NCBI GenBank assembly: GCA_963966185.1
Contig: CAWZYM010000272.1
Coordinates: 1-64,000 of the forward strand
Direction of reading: 5' to 3'
Origin: Rhabditoides inermis
Lineage: Eukaryota > Nematoda > Chromadorea > Rhabditida > Rhabditidae
Length of the DNA stretch: 64,000 bases
Under the pieces are notes generated by a model. That model saw only the letters and a list, made by a program, of their open reading frames with translations. It had not been told where the DNA came from and did no database searches. Position numbers and translations under genes: made by a program. Below, piece after piece: positions 11,796 to 21,770 of this stretch. Within the stretch, counting starts at the first letter, position 1, and the number at the start of each line of letters is the position of its first letter.

Positions 11796-12594
11796 TTACT
11801 CGCTCCAAGGCCACTCGAGCGGCTTCACGTACACCTACAGCCAACAAAATACAGCCAACAAAGTAAATTTTGTAAAGAATATTCACAAAAATCGTTGAAT
11901 GAAGACTGACCGTGTAGCGGAACGAGTTGTTGGAGTCGTACTCGAATCCCACGCCACACGTGGAATTACACTTGGCGTTTTCCTTGCAGGAGTCCTTGCC
12001 GGTGGGGACGGGTCTCTAAATGTAGAACTTGTCTCACTTAAAAAAAACATTTTGTACAACGACATCTTGCAGGCGAATCAGTTTGAAAATTTCCAGGACA
12101 CAAATAATGAAACATGAGCGAGACACAGTGATGTGCAGACGAGAAGAGAAACACAGCACTGGCTGCAGTGTAGTAGTCGTACCTGCGAGTAGTCGTCGTA
12201 CATGTGTCCGGCGCGTGACTGCAGGTGAATGCCGGCGGCCGGCATCACCTCGGGATTGCCGGGTGTGACAGTCCGAGTCGCCTCCTGCCGACAACGCACG
12301 TTCAGAGTCGGCACCTGAGTGTATTCGCGATAAAACAATTATTAAAAACCGATAATGGTACACGAAATATCCTAAATGTACACAAAAAACGTACCTTAAG
12401 GAGGAAAACACGACGCGGCGAACTAGCGACGCCCATATCGTTGTCCTCGAGACAGAATCGAACTGAATGACTTCATTTACAATTAAATAAGTGATATACG
12501 TTTCCAAGCATGTACAACAATGAAAAAATAGTACTCACCTCATCGCTACGCTGTATTCAAGAAAATTCACTGTCAGTTGATTCGCGCACGGCAT
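11796..12594 (-). CDS. unknown small protein, 5 exons, 5' end interrupted by a transposon
   Basis: Exons at about 12594-12539, 12470-12395, 12314-12183, 12015-11911 and 11834-11796 join in frame through GT-AG sites to give 135 aa. Recognisable stretches: CLEDNDMGVASSPRRVFLLK, PTLNVRCRQEATRTVTPG, AGHMYDDYSQ, KENAKCNSTCGVGFEYDS and FRYTVYVKPLEWPWSE before TAA. The closely spaced cysteines suggest an extracellular or disulphide-bonded segment, but I do not recognise the family. The first ATG lies exactly on the 5-bp target duplication of the element at 12595. Before insertion the site would read TTGCAG/GATGCCGTG, an acceptor followed by exon, so the original gene probably had further 5' exons. 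Confidence 0.5.
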
Positions 12595-12859
12595 CACGGC
12601 GATTCACAAGTGAATAAACTCGCTAGCTCAAAACAAGCGCGACCCGCGACGGGGCGGAGCTTAAAATAGAACGGTCTCAAATCGACAAGCATGATCAGCA
12701 AAACTCCGCCCACTTTTCGACTCCACCCATGGAGTGGTCTTACCACGATCCCAGCAGAATCGGATGTGCTTTGTGTTTTGGTAACATGTGCCGCGCGAGA
12801 CACGCGTTTTTGTAGCGCAGCTCCGCCTACCCACAGATTATTAACTGTGAATCGCCGTG
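12595..12859. mobile_element. short CAC-ended non-autonomous DNA element, copy 1 (265 bp)
   Basis: Ends CACGGCGATTCACA and, inverted, CACGGCGATTCACAG. Flanked by the 5-bp direct repeat GGCAT (12590-12594 and 12860-12864). The interior carries GTGCTTTGTGTTTTGGTAAC and CGCGTTTTTGTAGCGC, shared with the copy at 31.3 kb. No coding capacity. Confidence 0.85.
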
Positions 12860-13132
12860 GGCATCCTGCAACGGAGAAAGTGTTCGCAGAAAAACGCGAT
12901 ACGAAGTGATGCACGTGCCAACGAAAATTCCACACTAACAAAGTAAAATACAACAAAGTAAAATACTAACAACAAAACAGTGAGATGAGCGGAACTTCGC
13001 TCGGGCGGCGCTGTGAAGGAGTTTTTTTTCTGCTACGCTGAGTGTTGACGAACAGTCGGTAACCGTAATAAGTTGTGCGTATCGTATTTTGTTCGCAACG
13101 TCGTGAATAGACCGCAGTGTTTCGTACATTTT

Positions 13133-14444
13133 CACGGCAATTCACAGTGAACAATGAAAACACGGACTGTCCAGCGCTACAAAAACGCGTGATCTCGCGT
13201 CGCGTTTTCGGCGGCAGTTTCAAATTTTCTAAAACAGTCAAAAGAAGCATGTTAAATATTATCAACTTTCCAGCACATCGACCCGGATCGGGTTTTTGAA
13301 ATTTTTTCCAGCTTGCATTGTATTGTTTCTGACATGTCAATGCGCTTCCAAGAGACATTTTTTTCGATAACCTTTTTATATTGTAACGACATCAACAGCG
13401 GATAACAACAACAACAATTGAGGACAACAACATACAGAAAGTGCGTGTTTGAGTATACCCGAAAAAGTTTTGATGAAGACACACTAGAAATCTTGAATGT
13501 AGGCTGTCCAACTCCTATTCCATTTTCTTTCCTCCAGACGAATACAGCACGTTCTCCTGAACAGAGTACGTGAACAAGTGACGGACAACAAAGACGCAAA
13601 GTGAAATCGTGGAAATCAAGAGAGACAAACAGGAGGGAGAGTACTTACCTTGCTCACAGACCCTCCTACTTCCTCCTGGGTCCCTTGTCGGTCGCCTCGT
13701 CCCACTTGCACGTCGCTGAGCTCAGCTCAGACTGGCCTCGATCGAATTCCTTAAACAGACGGCGAATAAGTAAAAGTAAAGGGAAAGGATTCCTAGCCTA
13801 GAGTCAAGTAACTTAAACAATACTTAGAAACGAAGAACATTGTTTGAAAATAAAACAAGGGGGAACTACTCATATCAGGAACGCTCACATATATCTCATT
13901 ATTTCACACATTTGATAATGAATTTCACCAAATTACATGAAAATGGTGTTAACAACTCGCCTCATTTTCCCTTCATCGCCTCCATGCAGCCTTCACAGCG
14001 CGAGACGATTGTCAGAAATCCTGGATCGATCAAACATGTATAGTCAAACTTATAAACAAACTAACTCACATATAATACAATTTAAAAAAAAAATGCACTC
14101 ACCACCATGAGTGTTGCTGGCTTCTTGAAGAGAATGCAGTCCAATGAAGAGACGGCAAGGGCTTGCCTCCCACATCTTAAAAACGAACATCAAAAAACTA
14201 AACATACAATTTCACAAAACAATCAAAATATAAAACAAACAAAGCAAAAACAAACAAAAAACACTTTTTGAACCACGGGCGGTGCAAAAAAAAACTACAG
14301 TACTTTTGCCTTGCGCGGCAGGCTTAACCGTTACAGACTCATTTACCTGAAATGGGCGGGGTTACAAGACGTCCGCGCTGAGAAGCTGCACGCTTAACGC
14401 GTCTGTTTTACATTTCCACTATTTGCACACTGTGAATTGCCGTG
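13133..14444. mobile_element. long CAC-ended non-autonomous DNA element, copy 2 (1.3 kb)
   Basis: Terminal inverted repeats CACGGCAATTCACAGTG at both ends, flanked by ATTTT on each side (13128-13132 and 14445-14449). The interior matches the element at 32.56 kb along its length: GAACAGAGTACGTGAACAAG, the TCCTCCTGRGTCCC block, and the CTTCACAGCGCGAG/CTTCACCGCGCGAG block. No transposase frame. Confidence 0.9.
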
Positions 14445-14925
14445 ATTTTACATTTTAGATTACATTTGAGTACATTTTAGACGATCGTACATTTTGTTTG
14501 AGCGGCAAAATGAATTGAACACGTTATTGTCCGGAGTTTACGTTTCAAACAAAAAACGAAAACACGCAAAACAAAAAATGGGAAAACAGTAATCAACAAC
14601 AGCAATAAATAAAATATCACAACGACGTGGTGTGATATATTAGACTCTTTTATTTGAAAAGCAGACAGGCAGCTCGCCACCCTTTTTTCGTCAAGCTCAC
14701 TCACCGGTCGCGCGCAAGCAGCGCAATTTGGATCATAAGAAATCAATCCTTGATCGATGTGATTACATGATCCAATACTCATAAATTGTTTGCCACTGCG
14801 TATACAATATGAGAATTGGAGAGGACTTTATGTACACGACAATGAAACGTTTTTTATACCAAATATAAGTTTCAGAAATTCGGACTTACTTCGTGATGAG
14901 GTACAAATTTGGCACGATTTGCCAA

Positions 14926-15207
14926 AAGGCGGGAGAGAGAGGGGGAGAGAGAGAGGGGAGAGAGAGAGGAAGGGGAGAGAGAGAGGAAGGGGAGAGAGAG
15001 GGGGGAGAGGGGGAGAGAGAGAGGGGGAGAGAGAGGGAGGAGAGAGGGGGGAGAGAGAGGGGGAGAGATGGGGAGAGAGAAAAAGAGAGAGATAGGAGAG
15101 AGGGAGGGGAGAGAGAGGGAGAGGGAGAGAGGGAGAGAGAGAATGGGGAGAGCGGGGGAGAGAATGAGGGAGAGGGGGGAGAGAGGGGAGAGAGAGGGAG
15201 AGATAAC
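14926..15207. repeat. (GA)n tract with G-run variants
   Basis: About 280 bp of GAGA with GGGG interruptions. Apparent long open frames here are a by-product of the repeat. Confidence 0.95.
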
Positions 15208-15241
15208 TTTTGTAGGCATAGTTTTGTGTGGCATCAGCTGT

Positions 15242-15610
15242 TTATTTCATTGAATTGAATTGATTTACTGCCGATATCAAGAATACAACAACGGAAATGA
15301 AACACAAAAAGGGTTCAGTTTGCGTGAAGTATCTGTCGGTGATTCCTTCTTGTCGGGATCCGACGTGAAGAGTTGGTGTGCTTGGTCTCACGCTTAGGTT
15401 GACGTCGCGACAGCCATTGTAGAATGTGTACTCGGCGGGTTCAACTCCGTTCTCCGAGGATTCCTCAAATTCCAAAGCCAGCAACGAACATGTAGCGGGT
15501 ACCGTTGATCCTGTGATTCTCCACGTAGACCGGGCTTGGCGGGTGCGACGGGAAAATAAACTGGGGGGACCGACCACTCGGGGGCAAGGGAAGATGATGG
15601 AATATTTCAT
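15242..15610 (-). CDS. hypothetical 122-codon frame
   Basis: The middle reads like protein (STWRITGSTVPATCSLLALE, then NGVEPAEYTFYNGCRDVNLS), and a hydrophobic run FLCFISVVVFLISAV lies near the end. The frame ends in QFNSMK within a short ATTGAATTGAATTGA run, which resembles the pentanucleotide LINE tail at 5.5 kb. It may therefore be a 3' retrotransposon remnant. No motif identified. Confidence 0.25.
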   Translation of the reverse strand: MKYSIIFPCPRVVGPPSLFSRRTRQARSTWRITGSTVPATCSLLALEFEESSENGVEPAEYTFYNGCRDVNLSVRPSTPTLHVGSRQEGITDRYFTQTEPFLCFISVVVFLISAVNQFNSMK

Positions 15611-16041
15611 TGCGTAATTCTTTTTCCATGAACATGCGAGATGATCACAAATTCTTTTGGTATAACTTTTTTGATTTTTTTGATCTTTTTATATAAACTT
15701 CTTTTGATTTATAACTGATAGCGGTTAAAAATACGACAAAATGTGTCGTTTGAATTATAATTTTAAACCTATCTCCTATTTCCGTTGACACAATCACTCG
15801 CATTCGTAACGCACTTTCTCGCACTCCAACGCAACACGGGGTGCGTGATAGTTGCGTGAAAAATGCGTTGTTTGAAATTTGCGTTGACACAATCACTCGC
15901 ACTCCTAACGCATTTTCTCGCATTCTAACGCAAAATGGGGTGCGTCAAAATTGCGTAAACGGTGCGTAGTTCAAAATTTGCGTTAACACTGCGTCATTAA
16001 TTACCAGAGTACTCTTCACGCTCCTCCCGTGCCTCGCTCAC

Positions 16042-17008
16042 CAGCCTTCATGTCACGGCTTTTCTCGAACACTCGGCTCGGCGTGAGGCGCTGGCTGATA
16101 GAAGGCAGCACCGTGTTCGACAACTGCAACACAACACAACTGAACGGATCCGGAAGAACCGAAACGAAGTGAATGGAAGACGTTGCGAAGCAAGTTCGTT
16201 GCAAGGCACTGGCTTATCGAGAGCAGTTCTACGAAAAAGTTCCACTCGCCTCTATTCGATACATCCGTCCGCACAGCAGTGTCAGCAGTCGGCGGCACAC
16301 GTTTCTGTTAGTGGCGAGGATGGCCCATCACTGCAGCGAGCACAGAATGTCCAGCACGTAGAACCTGAACAGTCATGGATTAAGCGTATCCTTCAAATGC
16401 AATTTCAAGGTAATGGAAGTGTTCAATTTCTCGGCAAGGGAGAAGTAATAACGATTAAAGGCAAGCATTAGATAAATGTGGATAAACAAGGCTAACCCTA
16501 GGCTGACCAGAGGTTGAATCAGCATTCTCTCAATGACGGTATAGTGTGGCACATACAAGCATCAATGAGTACAGAACCATGCTTGTGTATACACTCGACA
16601 ACGCACGATATCTCTGCGGTGAGCTTGACCATGTCGAGGTCGTGGGAGAGGAGCGCGGCTGATTGAATCAGGGAGCGCACTATCTCGGCGACGAGTGGAA
16701 GAAAAGTGAGAACGGCGAGAAGAAGGAGACGCTTCTCCACCACACCCTTCATGTCGTGAGAGTGCTGCAATAAAAGAGAAAAAAATACATTCCTGAACCA
16801 TATTCCACTATTCTATATAAGGCAGTATTCTCTCCGGTTAGTGAAGAGTGAAACTATATGCGTAACGCGTTGAGCGTTGGGTGGTTTCGGACGGTCGCAC
16901 TTCAGACTTCTCACCAATTGCTGTGCCTTGCGCACGCAGGCTGCGTAGATGGCTGTGCAAGTCACCACCACCACCGTACCGACCAGCGACGTCTTGTAGC
17001 CTTCCACC
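16042..17008 (-). CDS. partial serpentine receptor (TM5-TM6 region)
   Basis: Exon at about 17008-16909 (TTTCAG acceptor, GTGAGA donor): VEGYKTSLVGTVVVVTCTAI then YAACVRKAQQL, a TM5 with a basic end. Next exon from about 16768 (TTGCAG acceptor): HSHDMKGVVEKRLLLLAVLT then FLPLVAEIVRSLIQSA, TM6. A third candidate exon, 16123-16042, reads LSNTVLPSISQRLTPSRVFE. The layout resembles the srv/srg-like genes at 44.5 and 54.5 kb. The sequence where TM1-TM4 should lie (17.05-18.1 kb) is filled with SINEs, and no matching exons are seen, so the gene looks 5'-truncated. Confidence 0.5.
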
Positions 17009-17330
17009 TGAAACAAAGATGTCCATCATCTTTATGTTTGTTATAACACAAACTTAGGGCCTGAATTACTTTTGTAGCGCGTGCCATTCGCCACCTTTCC
17101 GAAAGTAAAAGTCGCCAGCATTGTAGTACGCGAAAAGTGCACTGGGGACTTACCAGGTCATACTTGCGCGCGAAAAGTAGCTGGCGACAAAAGAAGCCAG
17201 CTACAAAGTCGCCAGCAAAGTCGCTTGCGTATTTCAGTGTTATCGTTGCGACAATACGCCAGGCGCGGCGCGGGCTACTTTTTTTGTAGCCAACGCCTTT
17301 TTTCGCGAAAAAAAAAACCTTTCATATAGT

Positions 17331-17475
17331 CGAATTGGATCCCAGTATAGTTTTGTGCAGCACAACGTGTATGTCTTCAAATATCCAAAACGCCTTCATT
17401 AGAAGGAATCGAACCCATGAAGAGGGGTCAGCGAATATGCGCTGGCGGCGCGCTCTACCTCTGCTCCATAGATGC
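17331..17475 (-). mobile_element. tRNA-derived SINE
   Basis: Minus strand: A-box-like TGGAGCAGAGGTAGAGCGC and B box GGGTTCGATTCC, then the tail phrase GCGTTTTGGATATTTGAAGA that also follows the B boxes at 17.65 and 55.87 kb (diverged). Confidence 0.7.
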
Positions 17476-17589
17476 ACGTACTGAGAGGGCATTGAAGTTC
17501 GAAGATATGTTCGCTCGTTATGTCTCACCATTGTGCGCTGAAAAGACCAGTAAAGCTACATGTGCTCTCTCTTCGATCTCCTAACCACT

Positions 17590-17768
17590 GCCTCAATGTC
17601 GCAGTGGTAGTGCGCCCCGCCAGTGCACAATCGCTGTGCCCTGTCCATGAGTTCGATTCCTTCTCATGGAAGCGTTTTGGATATTTGAAGACATACACGT
17701 TGTGTTGTACAAAACTGCACAACATGTGAAATGTCACGAGTAATATATAGTATCCAATCCGACTATAA
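17590..17768 (+). mobile_element. tRNA-derived SINE, inverted partner
   Basis: A-box-like GTCGCAGTGGTAGTGCG, B box GAGTTCGATTCC, then the tail GCGTTTTGGATATTTGAAGA and TACACGTTGTG shared with the minus-strand copy just upstream. Confidence 0.7.
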
Positions 17769-17930
17769 CCTTTAAAGGCACAGGGGCGTTTAGAATTACC
17801 AAGGTTCATCGAAATTCACTCTCGAGAACTTGGCAAAACTGATTGCACGTAGCGGGAATCGAACCGTGATAGCATGGTTCGTGAACCGTGAGCTTTACCA
17901 CAACACTACGACAACATGTGGAACTCATAT
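17769..17930 (-). mobile_element. tRNA-derived SINE with CTAAACGCCCCTGTGCC tail
   Basis: Minus strand: TTGTGGTAAAGCTCACGG and the B box CGGTTCGATTCCC, ending in TTCTAAACGCCCCTGTGCC TTTAA. The same 3' tail occurs at about 19476 (without a head) and at 36.2 kb. Confidence 0.6.
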
Positions 17931-18129
17931 CGACGAGATGCGCACTGAGCTCAACTTTCCGATAAGCATTTGGCGCGAAGTTCGAATTCGCCTTGCCAAG
18001 CTTCGCACGTGCACATGTTGGTAAGCGTGTAGGTTGCGGAAGGTTGGTAAGCGGAAACGCCGTTTTTTCGCGTTGTCTTTGATTGTTTCGTGTTTCCCTA
18101 TGTCAAGCGATAAAACAAAGTCATAAACT

Positions 18130-19160
18130 AAGCGCCACTGTGCATTTAAAAACACCCTTAGCTATCATAAAAAAAACTTAGCATAGTTTGACAAAAACAA
18201 GAGAAATACAAACAATAAACAGTATCAGTAGTGGATTCTTGACAGATACTTATGAAGTTACGTAACTAAGAAATTCAAACTGACAACTATTCGCTACAAG
18301 ATAGTAGAAACAATTTTCAGCTCATGAGTTCTTAAAACTCAAAAACTCAAAGTTCTTTAAATCGAAACTGACATTTGTGATCAAACACTACTTTGTATAA
18401 CAATCATATGCCACTACTATGTGAGAGAAAACACTGGTTATAAAACAAATAGAATCAAAAACACAAGTTTTCATCGCTTTGAACAATAGGCAACTTCAAA
18501 ACGGATGCGATCATTTCGTTTAGTTTTTCCTAAAGTCCTCTTCATTTCTCCAGGAGCACAACTTGCGCGCAAGCACGTTGCATAGGCTGTGGGAAATGTT
18601 TGACGAGATCCTAGTCGTGTCTAATGGTTAGAGCATCAATCACTGATCTCTTTTATACATTCCCAATCGCGCTGCTTGCGCGCGTCCGGTGCATGAACAG
18701 CCATGGCGCGCGAATGGTGCGGAAAGATTTTAACTGGAAAAATGACGGGAATTTTATTGCTGTTTATTCTTCCCTCGGAATCTCAATTAATAAAAAAAAC
18801 GCAAAACTAAATTTTTTTTTGAATGGCTCAATGACAAACAGAAAAAAGGGGAAAAAACAATTTTTCTGTAGACTTGTTATTCAAAACTCACCTATAACAT
18901 TGTACTTCTTACGTAAGTCTATTCAATGTTGAATGTTCATTGCTCTCTGAAAAGAGTATAGTGAGTGTGTCTATTACTACTAGTTTATCACCACGTTAAC
19001 AATCTTTTTTTATTACCCTGTTAACTGTGAACATTTCAGCATAACACGAGACATCATATGTAAATAGAGTGATTACGGGAGTTGTGCAAGAGAGAACAGT
19101 TGAACAAAAACTGCAGAAACGAACAAAAACATATTTATAAACCAAGTTTGCAGAACATCA
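18130..19160. other. no gene seen
   Basis: AT-rich. One tRNA-like A-box phrase (GTGTCTAATGGTTAGAGC at about 18616) lacks a clear B box. No coding signal. Confidence 0.4.
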
Positions 19161-19162
19161 TT

Positions 19163-19430
19163 GGGCGCGTCCTAGTTGGTCCGCCGCCGCCACGCCGCCG
19201 CCTTCTCTCCGCCACAAGGCCGCTTTTCCGCCGTCGTTCCACCGCCTTCCTTCGTCTTCTCTCCGCAATTTGGCGATCGGCGCGCTGCCAAATGAGTGAT
19301 ATCGATGGATTGCACGTGCGCGACGACCGAATGGCGAAGAGAAGGCGGAAGGAAGGCAGAGGGAAGGCGGTGAAATGGCGACGAAAGGCGGCGTGGAGGC
19401 GGCGGACCAGCTAGGACGCGCCCATTATCA
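19163..19430. mobile_element. GC-rich palindromic MITE
   Basis: GGGCGCGTCCTAGTTGGTCC at the left is mirrored by GGACCAGCTAGGACGCGCCC at the right. Complementarity continues through GCCGCC/GGCGGC-rich arms nearly to the centre. ATT flanks both ends and may be a target duplication. It gives long spurious frames on both strands. Confidence 0.7.
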
Positions 19431-19733
19431 CTCATTTCTTTTTGACTGAAGAAATCAAACTAAAAGAAGGAGTTAAAGGCACAGAAGCGTTCAGAATCCA
19501 AAATTTGAGTTGCATCTTGTGTCAAATTCAATTCTTTCAAATCGTAGTTAGTACTTGATTTGTTTTCTATCTGTCATTTTTCTCATGCGGATAGCACATG
19601 AAACACTTTCCTGAACAAAGTTCAAACGACAATGAAAACGGTCTTATATACGACTACAGGCGCGCCTCATGCAAAGCAAATATCGTGGCTAAGTCCTGAG
19701 TGAGACAAGAAGACACTCAAACAAACAACACTA

Positions 19734-21770
19734 TCGCCCTGGCTGGGCTATATAAAATTTGCTATGGTCCTTTTGGCTGGCTCGGTCACAACATGTAGCT
19801 CAAACACCATTACACTTACACAGCTCATACTCTAAACTTAACATTCTATTGGTGACCGCATGCAATCGTTTCATTTTCACACTCACACCTATACTTACCG
19901 TATGACTTTACTAACAACTTGACATAGCCTGAAAAACTTTTGACCCATATGCTCAGTCCATGTTTTGAGATGTGAATCTCATACTGTAAACTTAGACTAA
20001 GCACACTATATTGACTTGACACACGTCACTGGGACTCCTTCCGAAAACTCCTTACATGGGTTTATATAGAATTTCCAAAATTTCAGAAGGACATAACTCA
20101 AGACTGAAGAAACATTTCACACTCAAACTACAAACTTAAGATTAACTGATCACTCTTAACAGACACACTTTAACATAGGTTCCTATCTAATTTCCTTAAA
20201 TGGGTTCACTGACAACTCGGTCCACTTCTATGTAAACCTACCTTCAAACTTCATATTTTGTCATGAAATTTGCACAGTAACATGAAACATGCATGTTGTT
20301 TACAGTTTTACAGTTTCATTTGGAAAAACCTGTTCAAAAAAGTTTTACAGCATTTTTCATTTTCTGACAGGATCAATCACGTAAGATGCAAAACGCAAAA
20401 ACCTTGAATATCTTTGTTAGTTTTGAAGACTAAAATTTCAAACTTCAGCTGATGATAGAAAACACTTGGCCGTTCACACCATTTCAATTTCAAATAAAAT
20501 ACTTATTCCGTTTTCAAAATATAAATATTCAAATTTTCGTAGAAATTTTACAATTTTGATCATAACTTCTTTCGTTTTCAATATTGAATTTTCAAACTTT
20601 TATGGTGAATTACTCTCTATAACACAATCAACACAAGCACGTATGCTCAACTCTATTACTGAAAATAAAAATCATATTTCATGATTCACTAGATCAACTA
20701 CAATCCCTTACTATATAACAGTTGAGACCTGGATTTCACACAGTAATTCATAACTCAAAAACTAATATTTACTGACAAAGATTCAGATTTTTCGCTTCAT
20801 TGTGGAAGGATTTCACTTTTTCAAAAAACCTTGATTTTCAACCAAATGTGGCTCATTTTTGCAGTTGAGCATATTGACCGCTGACAGGATCAATCAGGCA
20901 AGATGCAAAACGTAAAATACAGTACAGCTATGTTTCAACTTCTTAGAGAAAATATTTTCAATTCTCTCATCCCTTTCACCAATGACACTTCAGGTCCTGA
21001 GTACCTGCCAGGTACCGTCTCACCTGTCGCCTCTCACCTGTCACCTGAGATAAATTAGCATAAACTTCGAATTTCACTTCACGACTCCGTGACTTTTGTC
21101 TAGATGAGAGTTGACACCTGCATTTTCTAATTTAATTATCGCTACTTACCGTGATACCTATATTCATGAAATATTTCAGATTTTTATTAAGTGTTTGAAT
21201 TTTAATTTATTTTTCAATTTCGATTTTTTTTAATACTCAGAAATGGTATAAAAGTTTATAACTTTGTTATTTTTAGAGGTAGAATGTTCATACTTGGTAC
21301 AGGTAACAAGTAAACAATTACAATTTTTTTATGTTAACAACTTAGGTAAACAAGTAAACAAAAAAGTAAACAACTCAAAATCTCCTGATTTTGATATCTA
21401 ATCGATAATAAACCTTCAGGAGAGTTAAGGTATAGTGTTTACAAGTCAGGTAAACAAGTAAACAAAATTGTAAACAACTCCAAAAGTGAAGATTCTGTTG
21501 TCTGATGTGTACTAGACCCATAGTAGAGTTCATATCTGATGTTTACATAATGAGTAAACAAGTAAACAAAAACGTGAACAACTTCAAAACTACAGATTTC
21601 GATGTCTGATGTGTACTAGACCCATAGGAGAATTCAGATTTGAAGTTTTTATGAGTTGACGCGGAGAGGCGAGCGCGCCGAAGGCGCGCGAGCCTCGGAG
21701 CGCAGTGCGGCGGCGAAGCCGCCGCCACTAGCGGGCCGGAGGCGAGCGAAGCGAGCCTCCGGCCCGCTAG
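19734..21770 (+). mobile_element. Helitron-like element H1
   Basis: Starts TCGCCCTGGCTGGGCTATAT after a host A and ends CTAG, with GC-rich hairpins immediately before the end (21660-21770). A TC start, a 3' hairpin and a CTRR end are the diagnostic marks of Helitrons. No Rep/helicase frame is present, so it is non-autonomous. The interior has the GTAAACAA repeat array at 21.3-21.6 kb. Confidence 0.75.
21306..21660 (+). repeat. about 100-bp tandem units with paired GTAAACAA motifs (H1)
   Basis: Three units, each with GTAAACAAGTAAACAAA, then a third GTAAACAA-type motif, an AACTCCAAA run and a TGATGTGTACTAGACCCAT segment. Confidence 0.75.

Larger units (their letters stand above)
10924..16010. 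mobile_element. possible 5.1-kb composite element with AACGCA-rich inverted termini
   Basis: The left end begins ACTCTGTAAC and the right end, inverted, begins ACTCTGGTAA. Both continue into a perfect 17-mer GACGCAGTGTTAACGCA and then several hundred bases rich in AACGCA/TGCGTT. ACT lies immediately outside both ends (10921-10923 and 16011-16013), consistent with a 3-bp target duplication. Inside are an unknown gene, two CAC-ended elements and a GA array. Two independent solo ends facing each other cannot be excluded. No transposase is seen. Confidence 0.45.

Noticed and set aside
12594..12956. 120-codon minus-strand frame across the short CAC-ended element
   Set aside because: It reads through the transposon and both target duplications and has no motif.
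19082..19435. Arginine-rich frames on both strands
   Set aside because: Both are translations of the GC-rich palindromic MITE.
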